Shown here one piece after another: positions 52,917 to 60,906 of a DNA stretch of 64,000 bases. Each line of letters begins with the position of its first letter. The stretch's first letter is position 1. Below the pieces are notes generated by a model that saw only the letters and a list, made by a program, of their open reading frames with translations, had not been told where the DNA came from and did no database searches. A program made the position numbers and the translations under genes. The stretch comes from Streptomyces sp. CB02056 (GTDB lineage Bacteria > Actinomycetota > Actinomycetes > Streptomycetales > Streptomycetaceae). The stretch lies in NCBI RefSeq assembly GCF_001905545.1, contig NZ_LIPD01000009.1, positions 248,001-312,000 on the forward strand, given 5' to 3'.

Positions 52917-53323
52917 TCGTCACCACCGACACCGGCGCGGCCATGGTCGTCATCGGCCCGAACGGCGAGCGGGTACGGATCCGCTCCCTCGCCCGGCGCC
53001 CGATGCTCGCCAGCGCCTGCGAGACCTTCGACCACCTGCGGCTGAGCCCCGGCGCCCACCACGTGCTCGCGGGCCGGCCCGACACCGAGACCGTCCTGCA
53101 CGTGCTGCGCGGAGCCGCCGTCGTCGGGCAACTCTCCGACGAGACCGATCACTTGGCCTCCGTGGGGGACCTGCTGATGGCCCACCGCGGCCGCACGCTG
53201 CACCTCGAAGCCGGACCGCTCGGCGCGGAACTGCTCTGCCTGACCCTCGCCGTCCCCCGGCACACCGCCGGCGCCCGGGCCGCCCCGGCGCGCCGCCGCG
53301 CCACCCGCCGCGACCGGCCCTGA
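52913..53323 (+). CDS. Cupin-like small protein 2
   Basis: A 136-residue protein with a similar cupin core: SACETFDHLRLSPGAHHVLAG, DTETVLHVLRGAAVVGQLSD, SVGDLLMAHRGRTLHLEAGPLGAELLCLTLAVPR. The GTG start at 52913 overlaps the previous stop (GTGA). The tail is Arg/Ala-rich. The function is unknown. Confidence 0.65.
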   Translation: MIVTTDTGAAMVVIGPNGERVRIRSLARRPMLASACETFDHLRLSPGAHHVLAGRPDTETVLHVLRGAAVVGQLSDETDHLASVGDLLMAHRGRTLHLEAGPLGAELLCLTLAVPRHTAGARAAPARRRATRRDRP

Positions 53324-53369
53324 CCGGCCCCGACGGGTCCTGCCAGTCCTCGATCCGAGGAGACCCCTC

Positions 53370-54035
53370 GTGATACTCGTCCCCGCTGCCGTCCCCCGCA
53401 CCGCACCCGCGTTCCAGCGGCTGATCGACCCCGAGCAGCGGCCGGCCGTCCGCGCCGGACTCACCGTCGAGGCGCTGCCGCCGGGCGTCCGGGTCGAGCA
53501 ACTCCCTTACGAATCCGTCGAATCGGTGACCGTGGTGCTCTCCGGTCGGCTGCTCGCGGGCGGCCGGATCCTCTCCCCGGGCGAGGTGCTGCACCACCGG
53601 CCCGGCACCTCCTACCGGCTCACCGCCGTCCGCGGCGCGCCGACCGCCGTGCTCACCGTCCGTCCCACCCCGCCCCGGGCCGTCATCCCGGCCCAGCGGT
53701 CGGGCTCCGCACCCGCCCCGAGCTGGCGGCAGGTGGAGGTGGGCACCGTACGGCTCGACCCGGTCGGTGTCTGCGGACCGTACGCGGACCGGGCCGCCGA
53801 CGCCTTCCTGGTGGTCCTCTCCGGAGCCTCCTCCTTCCTCGGCGAGCTCGGTGAAGTGCCGCTGCTCCCCGGCGACTTGGTCTACGTCCGGGCGGGGGAG
53901 CGGTACGGCCTCCGGGCCGGCCGCCGCGGACCGGTCACCGCCGTCCTGGGCCGCGTCGGGACCCCCGGCGCCGCCCTGGGGCCGGAGTGGGACAGCAGGC
54001 CCATGCGCTCGGGGCAGGCCGATCCGCAGGGGTGA
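53370..54035 (+). CDS. Two-domain cupin-like protein
   Basis: A 221-residue protein with two cupin-like halves: VRVEQLPYESVESVTVVLSGRLLAGGRILSPGEVLHHRPGTSY, and later DAFLVVLSGASSFLGELGEVPLLPGDLVYVRAGERYGL. Together with the two upstream genes this gives four related barrels in one operon, as if from duplication. GTG 53370 has GGAG close upstream. The substrate and role are unknown; regulatory or binding-only functions are likely because clear metal ligands are missing. Confidence 0.68.
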   Translation: MILVPAAVPRTAPAFQRLIDPEQRPAVRAGLTVEALPPGVRVEQLPYESVESVTVVLSGRLLAGGRILSPGEVLHHRPGTSYRLTAVRGAPTAVLTVRPTPPRAVIPAQRSGSAPAPSWRQVEVGTVRLDPVGVCGPYADRAADAFLVVLSGASSFLGELGEVPLLPGDLVYVRAGERYGLRAGRRGPVTAVLGRVGTPGAALGPEWDSRPMRSGQADPQG

Positions 54036-54062
54036 GAGCGCGAGGCCGGGAGGCCGCGGCGA

Positions 54063-54130
54063 GATGACAGTCGACAGCTGACAGAGTTCAAAATCTGTCA
54101 GCTGTCAGCTGTCAGCTGTCGACTGTCATC
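54063..54130. repeat. Dispersed palindromic element, copy 4
   Basis: A perfect 22-bp stem (54063-54084 with 54109-54130; arms contain GATGACAGTCGACAGCTGAC). The 24-nt loop carries two more CTGTCAG units and can form an alternative stem (54073-54085 with 54094-54106). Here it lies between two genes of the same direction. Confidence 0.88.
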
Positions 54131-54237
54131 TGTTATCCGTCCGCCGCCCGTCCGTCGCCGTCGGGTGCGGCGGGCGGCGGGCCGACACGCGGAGGGCTTC
54201 ACGCGCACGTCACGGAAAGTCACGCGATCGCCGCTGA

Positions 54238-54251
54238 TAGTGTCGGCCGGG
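54238..54251 (+). promoter_or_regulatory. Likely leaderless promoter of the NarL-type regulator
   Basis: TAGTGT (54238-54243) fits a -10 box exactly 7 nt before GTG 54251, so transcription and translation may start at the same base. The gene has no ribosome binding site, which fits. The -35 (around 54214-54220, GGAAAG) is weak. Confidence 0.45.
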
Positions 54252-54961
54252 TGGATGAAGAACAGCCGGTGGAACCCGCGGACCCGGCCGGAGACCCGCC
54301 CGTCCGTGTGCTGATCGTCGACGACCACCCCCTGTTCCGGGAGGGGCTCAAGGCGGCACTGGAGAGCGCCGAGGGCGTCCTCGTGGTCGCCGAGGCCGAG
54401 CGGGTCGCCGACGTTCCGGGGGCGGTCGCCCGGCACCACCCCGACGTGGTGATCATGGACCTCTCGCTGCCCGACGGCTCCGGACTGGAGGCCGTCCGGC
54501 AGCTCGCCACCCGGGAGGCGCCGCCGCCGGTGCTGATGCTGACCATGTCGGACGACGACGGGAACCTGCTCGCCGCCCTCCAGGCGGGCGCGCGCGGCTA
54601 CCTGGTCAAGGGGGCCGGGCGGGAGGAGGTGCTGCACGCGGTGCGGACGGTCGCGACGGGCGGCGCGGTGTTCGGCGGCGAGGTGGCCGGACGGATCACC
54701 GCCCTGCTGGCCGGGGCGAGGATGCGGGAGGCGGGGCAGCTCTTCCCCGAACTCACCGCCCGCGAGGCCGAGGTGCTGGGCCTGGTCGCGCGCGGGCTGG
54801 ACAACCGGCGGATCGCCCGGGAGCTGGTGGTCGCGGAGAAGACCGTCCGCAACCACATCACCCACATCTTCGAGAAGCTGCACGTCGCCACGCGCGCCGA
54901 GGCGGTCGCCCGGGCCCGCGACATGGGCCTCGGCGACGGCCGGACCTCCCCGGAGCGGTGA
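54251..54961 (+). CDS. NarL/FixJ-type response regulator, orphan
   Basis: A 236-residue regulator. The receiver domain has LIVDDHPLFREGLKAAL, the phosphorylation Asp in VVIMDLSLPDG, and Lys in GARGYLVKG. The LuxR helix-turn-helix reads LTAREAEVLGLVARGLDNRRIARELVVAEKTVRNHI. No histidine kinase is next to it. GTG 54251 is the start, with probable leaderless expression. Confidence 0.92.
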   Translation: MDEEQPVEPADPAGDPPVRVLIVDDHPLFREGLKAALESAEGVLVVAEAERVADVPGAVARHHPDVVIMDLSLPDGSGLEAVRQLATREAPPPVLMLTMSDDDGNLLAALQAGARGYLVKGAGREEVLHAVRTVATGGAVFGGEVAGRITALLAGARMREAGQLFPELTAREAEVLGLVARGLDNRRIARELVVAEKTVRNHITHIFEKLHVATRAEAVARARDMGLGDGRTSPER

Positions 54962-55039
54962 ACCGGAGCGATGAACCGGAACGGTGAACCGAGGGGCGGA
55001 CGGGGAAGGTGAACGCGGGCGGTGGGCCGGAGAAGTGAA

Positions 55040-55073
55040 CCGGGGGTGCCGGCCCGCCGACCGGCACCCCCGG
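55040..55073. terminator. Strong bidirectional terminator
   Basis: A perfect 13-bp stem (CCGGGGGTGCCGG, 55040-55052, with 55061-55073) and an 8-nt loop, between two convergent genes. Three RTGAACCGGA-like units lie just before it (54957-54992). Confidence 0.85.
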
Positions 55074-55090
55074 AGTCCTGCCGCTCCGCC

Positions 55091-56806
55091 CTACGGCCGC
55101 ATCTCGTACGCGCCGGAGAGCGCCTCGACCCGCTCCCACACCCGCGCGTCCCGCGCCGGGTCCGCGACCGGGCGGCGCACGTTCGTCAGCGCCCAGGCGG
55201 CCTGCTCCTCGGTGGCCGAGGCCTTGCCGTGCAGCTCGGTGGCGTGCGCGGAGAAGTCGCGGACCAGCGCGTCGAAGATCCGGTCCAGCACGTCGCCGCC
55301 GTCCTCGGAGGCGGTCAGGCCGGTCAACTCGGCCTGCTCCAGCACCAGCTGGCCGTAGACGATCAGCGCGAACAGCTGGCCGATCTCCAGCAGGAAGTCC
55401 AGGTCGGCCTGCTGCTCCTTGCTCGGCGCGTTCTCGAGCAGCAGCGCGCAGAAGCCGTCGGCCTGCTCGCGGAAGCGGGCGACGTTGGGCAGCGCGGCGT
55501 GGCGGTCGTAGGCGGCGCGCCAGTCGTGGAAGCGGATCGCGCCGAGGCCGCGGGCCGGGCCCTGCCGGAACAGGAAGTCGTCGTCGGCGGCGTCCAGGCG
55601 GCTCGGCACCGGGGCGTAGTCGGCCGGGGCGAACAGGTAGTTGCCCATGAACTTGAGGATCAGCGCCAGGTTGACGTGGACGGTGCCCTCCAGCTTCGGC
55701 AGGCCGCGGATGTCCTTCGCGGCCTTGTCGAAGTAGGTGTCCGCCTCGAAGCCCTTGGCGGCGATGACGTCCCACATCAGGTCGATGACCTTCTCGCCCT
55801 CGGTGGTGACCTTCATCTTGGTCATCGGGTTGAACAGCAGGTAGCGGCGGTCCTCGGGGGAGGCGGTGCGGAAGTAGTCCACGGCCCGCGCGCTGAACAG
55901 CTTCATCGCCACCAGGCGGACGTAGGCGTCGGTCAACTCCCGCTTGACGTGCGGGAAGTCGGTGACCCGCTTGCCGTACAGCACCCGGTTGTGGGCGTGC
56001 GTGACGGCCTCGTACATCGCGTGCTCGCAGATGCCGATCGAGGCGGTGCAGAGGTTGAACTTGCCGACGTTGACGGTGTTGAGCGCGGCGTCGAAGGCGG
56101 CCTGGCCGGTGTGCAGCACGTCCTCGGCGCGCACCGGGTAGTCCTCCAGGCGGAACTCGCTGACGTACATCTGCGCGTTCACCACGTTCTTGACCAGGTG
56201 GTACGCGTCGTGGCGGCTGTCGGCGGCGAAGAAGACGTAGCCCTCCGGGCCCTCGACGTCCGAGCGGCGGCCGAACACCGAGACCAGGCCGGCCACGTTG
56301 CCGTTGCCGATGTAGTACTTGGAACCGGTCGCGGTGAAGCCGCCCTCGCCGTCCGGGGTGAGGATCATGTCGGTGGAGTAGATGTCCGCGCCGTGGGTGC
56401 GCTCGGAGAGGCCGAAGGCCATCACGTGGCCCTCGGCCAGCAGCTTGGCGGCGCGGGCGCGGACGGCCTCGTTCCCGCTCTGCCAGACCGGGCCCAGGCC
56501 CAGGATGGTGACCTGCCAGGTGTACCAGTAGCCGAGGCCGTAGAAGCCGAGGATCTCGTTCAGCTCGGCGATGCGGGCGGTGTCCCAGCGCTTGTCGGGG
56601 TCGGCCGAGGCGGGGGTCAGGAACTCCGCGAACAGGCCCTCCTTCGCGGCGAAGTCCAGGAAGTCGGCGTACCAGCTGCGGTCGATGTAGGTGTCGATCA
56701 GCGCCTTCTTGCCGCGGGACTCGAACCAGTCCACCGTCGCGCGCAGCAGCCGGCGGGTCGGCTCGTCGAACTGTGCGGGGTCGTAGTTGCGCGGGTTGAA
56801 GAGCAT
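55091..56806 (-). CDS. Acyl-CoA dehydrogenase with a long C-terminal domain
   Basis: A 571-residue flavoenzyme of the acyl-CoA dehydrogenase/oxidase superfamily. FAD/substrate segments are MAFGLSERTHGADIYSTDM and KYYIGNGNVAGLVSVFG. The catalytic Glu is present in LPKLEGTVHVN. About 170 residues follow the normal end, as in acyl-CoA oxidases. It likely oxidizes a fatty acyl-CoA. ATG 56806 has GGGAG 7 nt upstream. It follows the PadR gene on the same strand (98-nt gap), which may regulate it. Confidence 0.9.
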   Translation of the reverse strand: MLFNPRNYDPAQFDEPTRRLLRATVDWFESRGKKALIDTYIDRSWYADFLDFAAKEGLFAEFLTPASADPDKRWDTARIAELNEILGFYGLGYWYTWQVTILGLGPVWQSGNEAVRARAAKLLAEGHVMAFGLSERTHGADIYSTDMILTPDGEGGFTATGSKYYIGNGNVAGLVSVFGRRSDVEGPEGYVFFAADSRHDAYHLVKNVVNAQMYVSEFRLEDYPVRAEDVLHTGQAAFDAALNTVNVGKFNLCTASIGICEHAMYEAVTHAHNRVLYGKRVTDFPHVKRELTDAYVRLVAMKLFSARAVDYFRTASPEDRRYLLFNPMTKMKVTTEGEKVIDLMWDVIAAKGFEADTYFDKAAKDIRGLPKLEGTVHVNLALILKFMGNYLFAPADYAPVPSRLDAADDDFLFRQGPARGLGAIRFHDWRAAYDRHAALPNVARFREQADGFCALLLENAPSKEQQADLDFLLEIGQLFALIVYGQLVLEQAELTGLTASEDGGDVLDRIFDALVRDFSAHATELHGKASATEEQAAWALTNVRRPVADPARDARVWERVEALSGAYEMRP

Positions 56807-56904
56807 CGAGGGGCTCCCGGGGGTCGAGGGTGTGAGGAGGGGCGGGCGGCAGGGTTCGGCGGTCGCCTGACATCCGTCAGTCGTCGGCTGTCCGCCGTCC
56901 GCCG

Positions 56905-57453
56905 TCAGCCGGCGGAGGAGAGGCGGCGCAGGGTGGCGAGCACGTCGTCGAGCCAGGCGAGGGTCATCCGCTCGTACTCGATGCCGCCGCGCAGCACCAC
57001 GTGCTGCAGCTGCTGCCCGGCGTCGAGCGCGGTGGCGTCGGGGAAGTCCCGCTGCTCGCCGTGCAGGTAGCGGGCGAGCAGGGCGGCATGGCCCTCGCGG
57101 TGCCGTTCGACCTCGGAGATCAGTGCGGCCGGGTCGTCGAAGGCGGCGGCCCGGATCTTGACCGCGAGCTCGTGCCGGACGGTCTCCGGTTCGACCGGTT
57201 CGCGCAGCCAGCCGGCCAGCGCGGCCCGTCCGGCCTCGGCCGCCGAGTAGACCTTCTTGTCCGGGCGTCCGTCCTGGCTGACCTCCTGCGCGGCCACCCA
57301 GCCGTCCGCCTCCATCCGCCGCAGCACCCGGTAGATCTGCTGGTGGGTGGCGGTCCAGAAGCGCCCGATCGAGCGGTCGAAGCGCCGGGCCAGCTCGTAG
57401 CCGGAGCCGGGCTGCTCCAGCAGTGAGACGAGGATCGCGTGCTCCAGTGCCAT
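56905..57453 (-). CDS. PadR-family repressor
   Basis: A 182-residue PadR regulator with the winged-helix start MALEHAILVSLLEQPGSGYELARRFDRSIGRFWTATHQQIYRVLRRMEADGWV. PadR proteins repress genes for aromatic or lipid compounds. ATG 57453 has AGGA 8 nt upstream; ATG 57462 is in frame. A perfect palindrome overlaps its own leader. The acyl-CoA dehydrogenase downstream is the likely target, with autoregulation. Confidence 0.92.
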   Translation of the reverse strand: MALEHAILVSLLEQPGSGYELARRFDRSIGRFWTATHQQIYRVLRRMEADGWVAAQEVSQDGRPDKKVYSAAEAGRAALAGWLREPVEPETVRHELAVKIRAAAFDDPAALISEVERHREGHAALLARYLHGEQRDFPDATALDAGQQLQHVVLRGGIEYERMTLAWLDDVLATLRRLSSAG

Positions 57454-57466
57454 GGCCCGCATCCTG

Positions 57467-57486
57467 CTATGCAACGAGTTGCATAG
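57467..57486. promoter_or_regulatory. PadR operator
   Basis: CTATGCAAC-GA-GTTGCATAG, a perfect 9-bp inverted repeat. It has the ATGCAAC/GTTGCAT form typical of PadR sites and lies 14 nt upstream of the padR start. Confidence 0.8.
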
Positions 57487-57570
57487 GCAATGGCGACCCG
57501 GACGGTTGAGACGCAGGTCACCGGCGTGATCCGATGGTTATCGGTTATTCCGGACTATTGGGTGCAAATC

Positions 57571-57595
57571 GTTGGATAAGAGCCAGAATGGGTAC
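57571..57595 (+). promoter_or_regulatory. SigB-like stress promoter of the SPW gene
   Basis: GTTG (57571-57574), a 15-bp spacer and GGGTAC (57590-57595) resemble the actinomycete SigB consensus (GnnT then GGGTAY). The -35 is only a partial match. The GTG start follows 44 nt after. Confidence 0.45.
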
Positions 57596-57638
57596 GGGGC
57601 AAGCGCCTTACCGGTTCCGACCACAGGAGGTGGTATCG

Positions 57639-58112
57639 GTGGCAACCCATATCCCGACGACGGGCATGGAGCACCATCCGGACATCGTCGAACTGCGCGA
57701 ACGCTACGAGCGGGTCACCTCGACCCCCCGCGCCCAGGGCATCGAGGCCCTGGCCGTCCTGGCCGGCCTCTTCCTGGCGGCATCGCCGTGGATCGTCGGC
57801 TTCACCGCGTACAACACCCTGACCGTGACCTGCCTGATCGTCGGGCTGGCCTACACGGCTCTGATGGCCGGCTACGGGTCGGCCTACGAACGCACCCACG
57901 CGCGGGCCTGGGCGGCCGCCGCGCTCGGTGCCTGGACGATCATCTCCCCGTGGGTCGTCTCCGGGTCCGTCGCGCACGGCAAGAACATCGTGACCTGCGT
58001 CATCGTGGGCGCCGTGATGTTCCTGCTCGGCCTCGCGGCGATCTCGATGGCGACCATGACGTCGAACGGAGCATCGATGCGGCGCGGCCGGGCCGGTCGC
58101 GCCAAGGGCTGA
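57639..58112 (+). CDS. SPW-repeat membrane protein
   Basis: A 157-residue protein with two SPW repeats (FLAASPWIVGFTAYN and TIISPWVVSGSVAHG) and four hydrophobic segments. The family is common in actinomycetes and often stress-induced; its role is unknown. GTG 57639 is chosen because AGGAGGTGG lies 5 nt upstream; ATG 57534 in frame has none. A SigB-like promoter precedes it, and a strong hairpin follows it. Confidence 0.85.
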   Translation: MATHIPTTGMEHHPDIVELRERYERVTSTPRAQGIEALAVLAGLFLAASPWIVGFTAYNTLTVTCLIVGLAYTALMAGYGSAYERTHARAWAAAALGAWTIISPWVVSGSVAHGKNIVTCVIVGAVMFLLGLAAISMATMTSNGASMRRGRAGRAKG

Positions 58113-58130
58113 TCTTCCCCGCAGCCCGTG

Positions 58131-58168
58131 ACCGGGGCGCGGAGGGCGCAACCGCCCGCCGCGCCCCG
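58131..58168 (+). terminator. Strong terminator
   Basis: Arms 58131-58147 and 58152-58168 pair over 17 bp with one mismatch around CAAC, starting with CCGGGGCGCGG. It follows the SPW gene. Confidence 0.8.
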
Positions 58169-58243
58169 GCGCACGTCCTCCGGCGAAGGCGCGGCCGGCG
58201 ACCGGGACCAAGCCGTGTCACAGCCGCCGGCCGGCCCGGCCCG

Positions 58244-59650
58244 CTAGGGGTGCGTCATCCGCAGCACGTCCAGCGCCTCGTCCAGCTGCTCCACGGTGAG
58301 CCTGCCCTGTTCGACGTAGCCGCGCTCCAGCACCACCTGACGGATCGTCTTGCGCTCCGCCAGTGCCTGCTTGGCGACCTTCGCGGCCTCCTCGTACCCG
58401 ATGTAGCGGTTCAGCGGGGTCACCACCGAGGGCGAGGACTCCGCGTACTCCCGGGCCCGTTCGACGTTGGCGGTGATGCCGTCCACCGTCCGGTCGGCCA
58501 GCAGCCGGGCGCTGTTGGCGAGCAGCCGCACCGACTCCAGGACGTTGCGGGCGAGCACCGGGAGCATCACGTTCAGCTCGAAGTTGCCGCTCGCGCCCGC
58601 CAGGGTGACCGTCGCGTCGTTGCCCACCACCTGGGCGGCGACCATCAGCACCACCTCGGGCAGCACCGGGTTCACCTTTCCCGGCATGATCGACGAACCC
58701 GGCTGGAGGTCCGGCAGGTTGATCTCGCCGAGCCCGGTGCGCGGACCGGAGCCCATCCACCGCAGGTCGTTCGCGATCTTCGTGAACCCGACCGCCACCG
58801 TGCGCAGTTGACCGCTCAGTTCGACCAGGGCGTCCCGCGCGCCCTGCGCCTCGAAGTGGTTCCTGGCCTCGGTCAGCGGCAGGTCGGTGGCGCGGGCGAC
58901 CTCCGCGATGACGGCCTCCGGGAAGCCGGGCGGGGTGTTGATCCCGGTGCCCACGGCCGTGCCGCCGAGCGGGAGTTCGGCCACCCGGGGGAGGGTGGCC
59001 AGCAGCCGCTCCCGCCCGTGCCGCACCTGCGCCGCGTAGCCGCCGAACTCCTGGCCGAGCGTGACGGGCGTGGCGTCCATCAGGTGGGTGCGGCCCGACT
59101 TGACCACCCGGGCGAACTCGGCGGCCTTGCGCTCCAACGCCTCCGCGAGGTGCTCCAGCGCCGGGACCAGGTCGTGGGTGACGGCGCCGGTGGCGGCGAT
59201 GTGGATCGAGGACGGGAAGACGTCGTTGGACGACTGGCTGGCGTTGACGTGGTCGTTCGGGTGGACCGGGCGGCCCAGCCGCTCCCCGGCCAGGGTGGCG
59301 ATCACCTCGTTGGTGTTCATGTTGGACGAGGTGCCCGAGCCGGTCTGGAACACGTCCACCGGGAACTGGTCGTCCCAGCGCCCCTCCGCGACCTCCTCGG
59401 CCGCCGCCGCGATCGCCTCCGCCGTCTCCTCGTCCAGCACCCCGAGCCGGGCGTTCACCCGGGCGGCTGCCGCCTTGATCCGGGCCAGCGCGGCGATGTG
59501 CGCCCGCTCCAGCCGCTGACCGGACACCGGGAAGTTCTCCACCGCCCGCTGCGTCTGCGCCTGCCACTTCGCGTCGGCCGGCACCCGGACCTCGCCCATC
59601 GAGTCGTGCTCGATCCGGTACTCCTGCGGCTTCTCCTGCTGGCCACCCAT
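58244..59650 (-). CDS. fumC: Class II fumarate hydratase
   Basis: A 468-residue tetrameric enzyme that interconverts fumarate and malate in the citrate cycle. The signature [11 protein letters not shown] is intact, and [24 protein letters not shown] and [10 protein letters not shown] are also present. ATG 59650 has AGGAGGTG 9 nt upstream. Actinomycetes often also have a class I enzyme; only this one is visible here. Fumarate is also a product of the tyrosine pathway further left. Confidence 0.96.
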   Translation of the reverse strand: MGGQQEKPQEYRIEHDSMGEVRVPADAKWQAQTQRAVENFPVSGQRLERAHIAALARIKAAAARVNARLGVLDEETAEAIAAAAEEVAEGRWDDQFPVDVFQTGSGTSSNMNTNEVIATLAGERLGRPVHPNDHVNASQSSNDVFPSSIHIAATGAVTHDLVPALEHLAEALERKAAEFARVVKSGRTHLMDATPVTLGQEFGGYAAQVRHGRERLLATLPRVAELPLGGTAVGTGINTPPGFPEAVIAEVARATDLPLTEARNHFEAQGARDALVELSGQLRTVAVGFTKIANDLRWMGSGPRTGLGEINLPDLQPGSSIMPGKVNPVLPEVVLMVAAQVVGNDATVTLAGASGNFELNVMLPVLARNVLESVRLLANSARLLADRTVDGITANVERAREYAESSPSVVTPLNRYIGYEEAAKVAKQALAERKTIRQVVLERGYVEQGRLTVEQLDEALDVLRMTHP

Positions 59651-59784
59651 CGCGCGCTGCACCTCCTGTACGGGCCCGACCGGGCCCGGAACGGATCTCC
59701 GATCACCACAGCCGCGAGCGGGGCCCGGGTATTTCCGGTGGGGGTGACCCGGTTCCGGTTCTGGTCCCGGTTCGGGCCCGGCGC

Positions 59785-60564
59785 CTACTGCCGGGGCAGG
59801 CCGGTACGGGCCACCTCGGCGCGGACCAGCCCGCCCGGGGCGGTACCGGCCTGGGCGACGAGGCCGCCGCCCGGGGCCCAGACGCCGGAGCCGCCCGAGC
59901 TGTCCGGGTACTCGCCGGTGGCCCCGGCGCAGGTCGCGAGCACGCACCACACCCCGTGGGCGGCGGCCCGGTCGCGGACGTGGCCGTCCCGGCGCTCGGC
60001 CTGGGCGGCGCCGGGCCCGTAGAGGGTGGAGGCGACGTAGGCGTCGATGCCGAGCGCGGCGGTCTCCTCGGCGTGCGTCGGATCGGCGGCGTCCGCGCAG
60101 ATGGCGAGGCCGAGCCGCAGACCGTCCAGCTCCAGGACGACGGGCTTCCCGCCCGGGGTGAAGCGCTCGACCTCGGCGCCGTGCAGGCGCATCTTCCGGT
60201 AGACGACCTCGGCGCCCTCCCCGGTGACCGCCAGCGTGGCGATGGACTCGCGCCCGTCGGCCTCGACCGCCGGCGCCCCGACCAGGGCGACGGCGCCGGC
60301 CGCGGCGCAGGCCGCCACCAGCGGTGCGAGCCGGGCGTCCGCCGGGTCGACGGCCGGTGCGGCCAGGTCGTAGCCGGTCAGCGACAGCTCGGGGAACACC
60401 ACCAGCCGGGTGCCCGCCTCCCGTGCCGCCTCGGCGTGCAGGGCCACGTTCTCGGACACGGTGTCCGGACGGCCGGCGGCGGCGCAGACGGGCTGGGCGA
60501 CGGCGACCGTCAGCGGCCCGGGCACGGGACGCGCGGGCACGGGCGGGTTCGCGGACGAGGGCAT
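59785..60564 (-). CDS. Carbon-nitrogen hydrolase (nitrilase superfamily)
   Basis: A 259-residue enzyme with the Glu-Lys-Cys triad visible as [20 protein letters not shown] and [10 protein letters not shown]. The superfamily cleaves nitriles, amides or carbamoyl groups; the exact substrate cannot be told. The gene has its own promoter with a palindrome at the start of transcription. ATG 60564 has GGAGG upstream. Confidence 0.9.
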   Translation of the reverse strand: MPSSANPPVPARPVPGPLTVAVAQPVCAAAGRPDTVSENVALHAEAAREAGTRLVVFPELSLTGYDLAAPAVDPADARLAPLVAACAAAGAVALVGAPAVEADGRESIATLAVTGEGAEVVYRKMRLHGAEVERFTPGGKPVVLELDGLRLGLAICADAADPTHAEETAALGIDAYVASTLYGPGAAQAERRDGHVRDRAAAHGVWCVLATCAGATGEYPDSSGGSGVWAPGGGLVAQAGTAPGGLVRAEVARTGLPRQ

Positions 60565-60592
60565 GGCGGGGCCTCCGGCGGGCGGGGTGGGG

Positions 60593-60633
60593 TGATCGCG
60601 ATCAACCTATGCGCCCGCCGAGGAGCCGGGCAA
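60593..60633 (-). promoter_or_regulatory. Promoter and palindrome of the nitrilase-family gene
   Basis: On the minus strand, -35 TTGCCC (60633-60628), an 18-bp spacer and -10 TAGGTT (60609-60604). The 12-bp palindrome TGATCGCGATCA (60593-60604) sits at the predicted transcription start and is a likely operator. Confidence 0.6.
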
Positions 60634-60689
60634 CAGAGTCCGGACGAGGAGCTGTGCAGGTGGACGGGGTTCCCGGGGCGGATCGGACC

Positions 60690-60713
60690 GATCTCACTCG
60701 AAGGAGTGAGATC
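60690..60713. promoter_or_regulatory. Perfect 10-bp inverted repeat, operator candidate
   Basis: GATCTCACTC (60690-60699), GAAG and GAGTGAGATC (60704-60713). It lies in the gap 60565-60906 between the divergent nitrilase and oxidase genes, which otherwise holds no gene that I can see. It can act as a repressor site for the oxidase gene or as an RNA hairpin in its leader. Confidence 0.6.
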
Positions 60714-60906
60714 CCCGGCGGGTGCTTCAAACGGCCGTACGCCCCTCCCTACGCTCCAGACCGGGCCGGGCGGACTCCGGCCGGACCCGGATCGCCGCAG
60801 CTCGGCCCGGGGGGACCAGCGCGAAGGGGCGGACGGACGGATGACCACAGGACACGGCCCGATGGGCGGAACGGGTGACGGGGCGACACCGGAGGGGATG
60901 ACCCCC

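Noticed and set aside
56858-56904. Fifth copy of the palindromic family
   Set aside because: CTGACATCCGTCAG and GTCGGCTGTCCGCC words resemble the family, but no long stem forms. It may be a decayed copy and was not counted.
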